Positions 59,187 through 64,000 of a stretch of 64,000 nucleotides of DNA are shown here, piece by piece. The translations under genes and the position numbers were made by a program. Origin of the DNA: Ignavibacteria bacterium (GTDB taxonomy: Bacteria > Bacteroidota > Ignavibacteria > Kapaibacteriales > Kapaibacteriaceae); contig VGVV01000002.1 in the NCBI GenBank assembly GCA_016873895.1, positions 226,188 to 290,187 of the forward strand, written 5' to 3'. The stretch's first letter is position 1; each line of letters begins with the position of its first letter. Under the pieces are notes generated by a model that was not told the DNA's origin, did not search any database, and saw only the letters and a program-made list of their open reading frames with translations.

Positions 59187-60533
59187 ATGCGCCTTCTGCA
59201 CACAGTATGGATTGCAATTTTCGTTAGTGCCGTTATGCCAAGCACCGCGCAATTCTGGCAGGTTACAAGCGGTCCGCCAGCAGCAGCTGTATGCCTTGCC
59301 ACCAATAGCAAGGGGCATGTGTTTGTAGGAACTGATTACAGCAAGATATACCGCACGACAAACCGTGGCGATGTATGGGATTTCTCGGATCGCGGAATTG
59401 ATGATGGAATCAATTTCGTTACCATCAGTGGTATTGAAGTGGGTGCTAATGACGTACTTTTTGCATCTGTTAATGGTGTTGGAGTAGTGAGATCTACCGA
59501 TGGGGGACTTACCTGGCAGAAGTTAGATATTGGCTTTCAGGTTTCACCATCAAGCCGTGTATGCGTAGACACAAAGGTCCAACCTGGCGGAGTTACAAGC
59601 GTGTTCGTAGGGTACGATAATGGTCCAGTAGACTTACGTATGAGTCTTTCTACAGACAACGGAGAAACATTTACGAGTGTCTCACGTGGCAACATTCCTT
59701 CTGCAACATCTGCTCTATTTGAAGTTTTTCAATCTCCTAACTCAGATAAATTGTTTGTGCTAGTTGCATACAACAAGGGTTTGTATCGCAGCGTAAATGA
59801 GGGGGCATCCTGGACGCGTATCGACTCAGACCCACAGTCTGGGGAAAGTGACGACAACTTCCGGGTGATGACGTACGATGAAAAGGGGCACCTGTATATC
59901 GGAAGGAATGCCCTTCCGGGATCCGCAAAGAGTAAAAATGCTATCGTGATGAAGTCTACAAACGACGGTGACTCATGGACCTACCTTACGACCGGCTGGG
60001 AGAACATAGACGTTACGAATAATCGTATTTCGGGCATCGCTGTTGGCAAGAACGGCGAAATGTGGGCTACAACCGAAAAGGTATCTGGACCTTTTCACAG
60101 CACGAATTACGGTGCTTCGTGGACCCTTGTTCGTGAAGGTCTTGAGTCTGTAGACGGCTCGGCTAATGGTGTGATTATTACGAAGGATAATCACGTATTT
60201 TTTGCCCCAAAGGGAACATTCGTCTATCGCCACCTTGATCCGAGTGCCAGCGTAGACGAAGGTAGTCTGGCCCATGTGAATTTGAATGCACGACCCAATC
60301 CCGTGCGTGAACGAGTAATCTTTGATCTATCATCGAATGCCGATGGTGTAGTTGAGCTTTCGTTGTATGCAATCATGGGCCAGCAGGTGCTGCCAACAAG
60401 CTATCAGAATGTACGCGCACAAGAAGCCATCAGTATCTCGCTGAACACAGAAGCGCTGCAACCTGGCATCTATACTGCGGTTGCGCAGCATGGGGCCAGA
60501 ACAATTACACGTACGGTAGTGAAAGCCGACTAA
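59187..60533 (+). CDS. Secreted beta-propeller (Asp-box/BNR) protein with T9SS-type tail
   Basis: The 448-residue precursor has a signal peptide (about 1-21, ending PSTAQ). Repeated Asp-box-like SxNxGxxW motifs follow: TTNRGDVWDF, STDGGLTWQKL, STDNGETFTS, SVNEGASWTRI, STNDGDSWTYL, STNYGASWTLV. These fold as a six- or seven-bladed propeller like those of sialidase-like or sortilin-like proteins; no sialidase catalytic Arg triad is evident. The last 90 residues (ARPNPVRERVIFDL, then PGIYTAVAQHGARTITR) are a T9SS type A sorting domain. Ligand unknown. It converges with the lipoprotein gene 12 nt downstream. Confidence 0.88.
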   Translation: MRLLHTVWIAIFVSAVMPSTAQFWQVTSGPPAAAVCLATNSKGHVFVGTDYSKIYRTTNRGDVWDFSDRGIDDGINFVTISGIEVGANDVLFASVNGVGVVRSTDGGLTWQKLDIGFQVSPSSRVCVDTKVQPGGVTSVFVGYDNGPVDLRMSLSTDNGETFTSVSRGNIPSATSALFEVFQSPNSDKLFVLVAYNKGLYRSVNEGASWTRIDSDPQSGESDDNFRVMTYDEKGHLYIGRNALPGSAKSKNAIVMKSTNDGDSWTYLTTGWENIDVTNNRISGIAVGKNGEMWATTEKVSGPFHSTNYGASWTLVREGLESVDGSANGVIITKDNHVFFAPKGTFVYRHLDPSASVDEGSLAHVNLNARPNPVRERVIFDLSSNADGVVELSLYAIMGQQVLPTSYQNVRAQEAISISLNTEALQPGIYTAVAQHGARTITRTVVKAD

Positions 60534-60545
60534 CGGGCCATCTGG

Positions 60546-60977
60546 TTATTTGCGCTGCGGATCAACGACCTTGGTGATCCACCACGTGCTCTCGCTCCGT
60601 GTGGTGTTAAAATTTATTTTGCGGAAGTAGTCCAGTGTGACGGTCACACTGTGATTGTCTGCGTCGATGGTGTCTACCTGCGTATCTGTAATTGGAAGGG
60701 TATTCATAACCGCTTTCCAACGATTGAGATCGTCTGCCAGCTCATACTTTTCAACGGCAAGTAGGGGGCGTCCAGTAGCAGAAACCATAAGCTCGGTTGC
60801 TGCAACAGTATTGTTGGAATCCAATTCGGCCTTGAACAAATGAACCACGCCAGCTGCTGTTCTCTGACTACGCTCAACGATAAAACGTGGTTTCGCAGCA
60901 TTACCGATCACAAACAGCTCGCATCCAACAGTGAGTTGTGATAGTACGAACACGATACTAGAGAGCATGTATCTCAT
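60546..60977 (-). CDS. Probable lipoprotein of unknown function
   Basis: The 143-residue protein has a lipoprotein signal (MRYMLSSIVFVLSQLTVGC, lipobox Cys at residue 19). A small alpha/beta domain follows with GVVHLFKAELDSNN and TVTLDYFRKINFN. I do not recognise a family. A longer frame to 61196 exists but would run back into the hydrolase and hold no signal peptide, so I placed the start at the ATG at 60977, which overlaps the hydrolase stop codon by 4 nt. It is the last gene of the rpoD-rimM-trmD unit. Confidence 0.72.
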   Translation of the reverse strand: MRYMLSSIVFVLSQLTVGCELFVIGNAAKPRFIVERSQRTAAGVVHLFKAELDSNNTVAATELMVSATGRPLLAVEKYELADDLNRWKAVMNTLPITDTQVDTIDADNHSVTVTLDYFRKINFNTTRSESTWWITKVVDPQRK

Positions 60978-61831
60978 TGGCCAATCCACGGAAACGTATG
61001 ATCTAGAGCATGGATAAATCCCTGAGTGATGCGATGAACTGGGTGCTCCATGCCGAATGTATGAGTTGTCTGTTGAATAACACGTAATGCCTGGTCTTGC
61101 GCACATGACTGCACCAGTTGCATAATCTCGCGCAATGGTACTGTAAGATCGCTTTCGGCATGAACCACACGCAAACGATCTGCTATCGCTGCACATGCAG
61201 TGGACAAATCTAGACGCGACATGTTCGTTTCAATATCATCAATGTACGATGCATTCATTCGCAGTAACTGCATCGTTCGTTGGTTCTGCATTTCAAACAT
61301 CCCGGCATCTTTCCATACCTGCGCTTGGCGCGGAGTCCAGCGGATCCATGTGCCAACTGAATTCCATACGGCTACGTTCTTCAAACGGTCAGGGTGCGAA
61401 TGCATGAGCTCTCGTGCAGCAATCATTGCTATGCCCCCTCCACGTGAATGGCCCAAGAGACTAATCTGGCCATTCCAAACACCCTGTAGTGGTTGGAATT
61501 CGGGAGCATGCATAACTGCATCAACGAGATCTGCAACGTCGTCGCATTCGGTGGAGATTGTATTGCGAGCAAAATCATCGGTTGACTGTACAAGCCAAGA
61601 AGTATTGCCCATCCCATTCATCGAAAAGCACATTCGCAAGGCAGCCATACCATTGCTAGCCGCGTGCTGAGCAGTCCAGGGTAGGAAACTGTAATTTCTG
61701 AATCCTTTAAACCCATGTAGAATGAGCAATAAAGGCACGCCATTTCTTGGTGATGGTGGCAACGTGAGCGTTGTAAAGAGAGGTTTGCCATGTCTGTTGG
61801 CAACCTGATAGTCTTGTTCAGGAAGAATCAT
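60974..61831 (-). CDS. Alpha/beta-hydrolase family protein
   Basis: The 285-residue protein has the oxyanion segment LILHGFKGFRN, the nucleophile elbow LLGHSRGGG with Ser in the GxSxG position, and late HAESDLTVP and THTFG segments that supply the Asp and His of a catalytic triad. There is no signal peptide. It could be an esterase, thioesterase or peptidase; the substrate cannot be told. I chose the ATG at 61831, which overlaps the trmD stop codon by 4 nt; an upstream reading to 61903 adds unrelated residues. Confidence 0.87.
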   Translation of the reverse strand: MILPEQDYQVANRHGKPLFTTLTLPPSPRNGVPLLLILHGFKGFRNYSFLPWTAQHAASNGMAALRMCFSMNGMGNTSWLVQSTDDFARNTISTECDDVADLVDAVMHAPEFQPLQGVWNGQISLLGHSRGGGIAMIAARELMHSHPDRLKNVAVWNSVGTWIRWTPRQAQVWKDAGMFEMQNQRTMQLLRMNASYIDDIETNMSRLDLSTACAAIADRLRVVHAESDLTVPLREIMQLVQSCAQDQALRVIQQTTHTFGMEHPVHRITQGFIHALDHTFPWIGQ

Positions 61832-62532
61832 TCGACATCGCCTTTGTCGAGTATATCTGGACGTCGATGCTGCGTCCGCTCGGTAGCCATGTCTTTGCGC
61901 CAAGCCGCTATCTTGGCATGGTTGCCAGAAAGCAATACATCCGGCACGTGCAAATCGCGAAAAACTGCAGGCTTTGTGTACAGCGGTGCATCAAGCAGTC
62001 CGTGCATGAAGGAATCTTCAAGAACACTTTCAGCATCACCCACAACACCAGGCACAAGACGAACAATAGCATCTGTAAGAACGCCTGCTGCGAATTCGCC
62101 ACCTGTTAAGACGTAGTCACCTATCGATATCTCACGTGTAACAAGAGACTCCCGAATTCTCTGATCTATACCCTTGTAGTGGCCACAGAGTAAAATCAGA
62201 TTACTTCTCATTGAGAGCTCGTTGCAGATTGATTGATGCAAGACTTCGCCATCTGGAGTCAAGAAAATCACTTCGTCGTAGTGGCGCTCACTCTGAAGCC
62301 TCTCAATGCAGGCAAAGACGGGCTCACACTGAATCACCATTCCAGCGCCACCACCATACGGAGTATCGTCGATGTGACGGAACGCATCACTGGCATAATC
62401 ATGTAGGTTGTGTAGATGTATCTCTACAAGCCCCTTGTCTTGGGCACGCTTAAGGATGGAAGTTGAGACAACAGACTCTAGCACCTGCGGCACTACGCAC
62501 ACGATGTCGATGCGAATCTTTAGTTCAGGCAT
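61828..62532 (-). CDS. trmD: tRNA (guanine37-N1)-methyltransferase
   Basis: The 234-residue protein is a SPOUT-class TrmD. Its deep trefoil knot segments are visible: DDTPYGGGAGMV, LLCGHYKGIDQRI and SIGDYVLTGGEFA. A C-terminal part with RPDILDKGD follows. It makes m1G37 in tRNA, which prevents +1 frameshifting. It overlaps rimM by 8 nt at its start and the hydrolase by 4 nt at its end. The usual rpsP and rplS neighbours are absent from this operon. Confidence 0.97.
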   Translation of the reverse strand: MPELKIRIDIVCVVPQVLESVVSTSILKRAQDKGLVEIHLHNLHDYASDAFRHIDDTPYGGGAGMVIQCEPVFACIERLQSERHYDEVIFLTPDGEVLHQSICNELSMRSNLILLCGHYKGIDQRIRESLVTREISIGDYVLTGGEFAAGVLTDAIVRLVPGVVGDAESVLEDSFMHGLLDAPLYTKPAVFRDLHVPDVLLSGNHAKIAAWRKDMATERTQHRRPDILDKGDVE

Positions 62533-63076
62533 CTGACTCGAGATCCTCGTGTTTATCTACTTTATCTAGCCCGTCGAGAAGACGAACAGTAACGAGACGT
62601 TTCTCAATATCGACGTTCTTAACAACATCATCTATCACAGGCAGTGGCAATGTCGCTTGCTCGGCAGTTGTAACAACCCAAACATCATTAGCCGGCAGAA
62701 GCCAAACGTCGGTGATAATGCCAATTGAATTGCCAGCCTCATCCACGACAGTTGAACCCTCGATGTCGCCTATGCGGTATCGATCAGCCGAAACAATTCC
62801 GATATCTTCTGGCCTGGCATACACGGCATTGTCTGCTAGCGACGTGATAAGCTCCAGCGAGTCAATACCAAGAAACTTAATCAGCGTCCTGGTGTCGTTC
62901 TGCTTGAACTCTTGCACTGTATACGGCTTGGCAAAATCCCTCGAAAAACCAATGGCGACGGTACCTCCCGCTACGATAGGCTTTGCTGGTGAGACGACAT
63001 CCGTAAGCACGCATGTACCGTCAATACCATGCGGCCTTCCAAGCACCCCTATGTACTCTGTATGCAAGGAAGACAT
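62525..63076 (-). CDS. rimM: 16S rRNA processing protein RimM
   Basis: The 183-residue protein shows the RimM N-terminal barrel (EYIGVLGRPHGIDGTCVLTD, split) and the PRC-barrel C-terminal half (IGIITDVWLLPANDVWVV, then LPVIDDVVKNVDIEKRLVTV, split). It helps mature the 30S head near S19. The end overlaps trmD by 8 nt, and the start lies 12 nt after the rpoD stop codon. Confidence 0.94.
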   Translation of the reverse strand: MSSLHTEYIGVLGRPHGIDGTCVLTDVVSPAKPIVAGGTVAIGFSRDFAKPYTVQEFKQNDTRTLIKFLGIDSLELITSLADNAVYARPEDIGIVSADRYRIGDIEGSTVVDEAGNSIGIITDVWLLPANDVWVVTTAEQATLPLPVIDDVVKNVDIEKRLVTVRLLDGLDKVDKHEDLESDA

Positions 63077-63088
63077 GGAACTCCCAGT

Positions 63089-63952
63089 TTACCCTAGATA
63101 GGTTCGTAGGGCCTTCGAGCGTGAAGCGTGGCGCAGACGTCGAATTGCTTTCTCTTTGATTTGTCTCACGCGTTCGCGTGTAAGGTTGAACTTCTCACCA
63201 ATTTCTTCAAGCGTAAGGGCTTGTTGATCATCGAGGCCGAAATACAACCGAATAACTTCCGCTTCACGTTCGCTCAGTGTGTTGAGCACCTGCTGAACCT
63301 CTACGCGTAGAGACTCGCGCATGAGTTCGCTGTCTGGAGGTGGCTGTTGATCGTTTGGAAGAATATCGAGAAGTCTGTTGTCTTCACCCTGAACAAACGG
63401 AGCATCCACAGAAAGATGGCGTCCAGAGATCTTAATGGTTTCTGAGATTTCTGCAATCGACATCTCGAGCTGCTCGGCCAGCTCAGCAGCGGTTGGTTCA
63501 CGCTCATACTGCTGTTCGAGCTCTGAAAACTTCTTGCCGATTTTGTTAAGTGCACCAACGCGATTTAGCGGTAGACGTACAATGCGAGACTGCTCTGCAA
63601 GTGCCTGAAGGATTGACTGACGGATCCACCAAACAGCATAGGAGATGAATTTAAAACCGCGCGTCTCGTCAAAGCGCTTTGCAGCCTTGATCAGGCCGAG
63701 GTTGCCTTCGTTGATGAGATCACCCAACGACAAGCCCTGATTCTGATATTGCTTGGCAACCGACACAACGAAGCGAAGGTTGGCTTTCACCAATCGTTCT
63801 AGTGCCATTGCGCCTTCAAAGCCGCCACGTCGGATGGCCTGCGCGAGTACGATTTCGTCATCACCTGTAAGAAGATCAACTCGTCCGATCTCTTGCAAAT
63901 ACTTGTCTAGTGATTGACTCTCGCGATTGGTATACTGTTTGGTAATCCTCAT
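63089..63952 (-). CDS. rpoD: Primary RNA polymerase sigma factor, short Bacteroidota type
   Basis: The 287-residue protein has the four sigma-70 regions of the short primary factor: region 1.2 ([16 protein letters not shown]), region 2 ([16 protein letters not shown], then [14 protein letters not shown], then [20 protein letters not shown]), region 3 and region 4 ([20 protein letters not shown] and [17 protein letters not shown], split). It lacks the long 1.1 and non-conserved regions of E. coli RpoD. This length is normal in Bacteroidota, whose factor recognises TTTG/TAnnTTTG promoters. It heads the operon with rimM and trmD. Its promoter region runs to the window edge. Confidence 0.96.
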   Translation of the reverse strand: MRITKQYTNRESQSLDKYLQEIGRVDLLTGDDEIVLAQAIRRGGFEGAMALERLVKANLRFVVSVAKQYQNQGLSLGDLINEGNLGLIKAAKRFDETRGFKFISYAVWWIRQSILQALAEQSRIVRLPLNRVGALNKIGKKFSELEQQYEREPTAAELAEQLEMSIAEISETIKISGRHLSVDAPFVQGEDNRLLDILPNDQQPPPDSELMRESLRVEVQQVLNTLSEREAEVIRLYFGLDDQQALTLEEIGEKFNLTRERVRQIKEKAIRRLRHASRSKALRTYLG

Positions 63953-64000
63953 GGACGGGGACCTATGTTGAAACGTTGTCTTGAAAAAGAGTGGAAAGTT

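Noticed and set aside
60978..61196. Long Cys/Ser-rich N-terminal extension of the lipoprotein
   Set aside because: It lies in the hydrolase coding region on the same strand in another frame. The ATG at 60977 starts a clear lipoprotein signal and overlaps the hydrolase stop codon as ATGA.
1..64000. tRNA, rRNA, prophage, insertion sequence, toxin-antitoxin or defence genes
   Set aside because: I looked through the intergenic gaps and gene contents and saw none. The only structural RNA found is RNase P RNA. A covariance-model scan would be the decisive check.

Overview
The window is a gene-dense, protein-coding chromosomal stretch. I see no tRNA, rRNA, insertion sequence, prophage or CRISPR array. 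Several features point to the Bacteroidota/Chlorobiota (FCB) group, probably an Ignavibacteria- or Kapaibacteriota-like lineage. The primary sigma factor is the short Bacteroidota type. At least five large secreted proteins end in type IX secretion (T9SS)-like or FlgD-like C-terminal domains. One carries a choice-of-anchor V-type module. Promoter-like TAnnTTTG boxes sit upstream of several genes. The genus-level placement is inference. An oxygen-dependent enzyme (4-hydroxyphenylpyruvate dioxygenase) and a di-haem cytochrome c peroxidase imply aerobic capacity.

Layout. 1-5.3 kb: the tail of an rRNA/tRNA uracil methyltransferase, then a minus-strand operon (S1-domain protein, FlgD-like secreted protein, secreted subtilase) joined by 4-nt overlaps. 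5.5-6.5 kb: rpsF-rplI without rpsR between them. 6.5-12.9 kb: TIGR01777 epimerase, a two-lipoyl E2 acyltransferase, dtd, DUF4920, AIM24 family, thyX and cytochrome c peroxidase. 13.0-14.4 kb: two truncated genes joined head to tail. 14.4-22.3 kb: secA, a small orphan gene coupled to a cysteine desulfurase, YceI and a haem-motif Ig-repeat surface protein. 22.3-25 kb: hppD-gdhA. 25-29 kb: ansA-alr-scpA-scpB. 28.9-33.2 kb (minus): nif3, zinc-ribbon protein, rnpB, FlgO-like protein, lipA and an MBL hydrolase. 33.2-39 kb: beta-barrel protein, trmO, metH, purN. 39.2-43.9 kb: a 1573-residue surface protein with codon use typical of high expression. 44-59 kb: kdsD, a RodZ-like protein, a membrane protein, AtuA/DUF1446, DUF2279, GT2, purM, recQ, a second subtilase and mpl. 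59-64 kb: an Asp-box surface protein, then the minus operon rpoD-rimM-trmD-hydrolase-lipoprotein.

Genes are often packed with ATGA-type overlaps, so translational coupling is probably widespread. The housekeeping content covers translation (S6, L9, RimM, TrmD, TrmO, Dtd, RNase P), envelope building (Alr, Mpl, KdsD, RodZ-like, SecA), chromosome segregation (ScpAB), one-carbon and nucleotide metabolism (MetH, PurN, PurM, ThyX) and lipoylation (LipA with an E2).

I did not find an obvious new defence or biosynthetic system. The observations most worth checking are: a truncation/fusion scar at about 13.66 kb; two genes that seem to need non-AUG (AUU or CUG) starts; a perfect terminator-like hairpin inside the first codons of recQ; a seven-copy heptamer array running into the stop codon of dtd; a palindromic pair of divergent promoter boxes between secA and the cysteine desulfurase operon; and a leader hairpin before the S1-domain gene.
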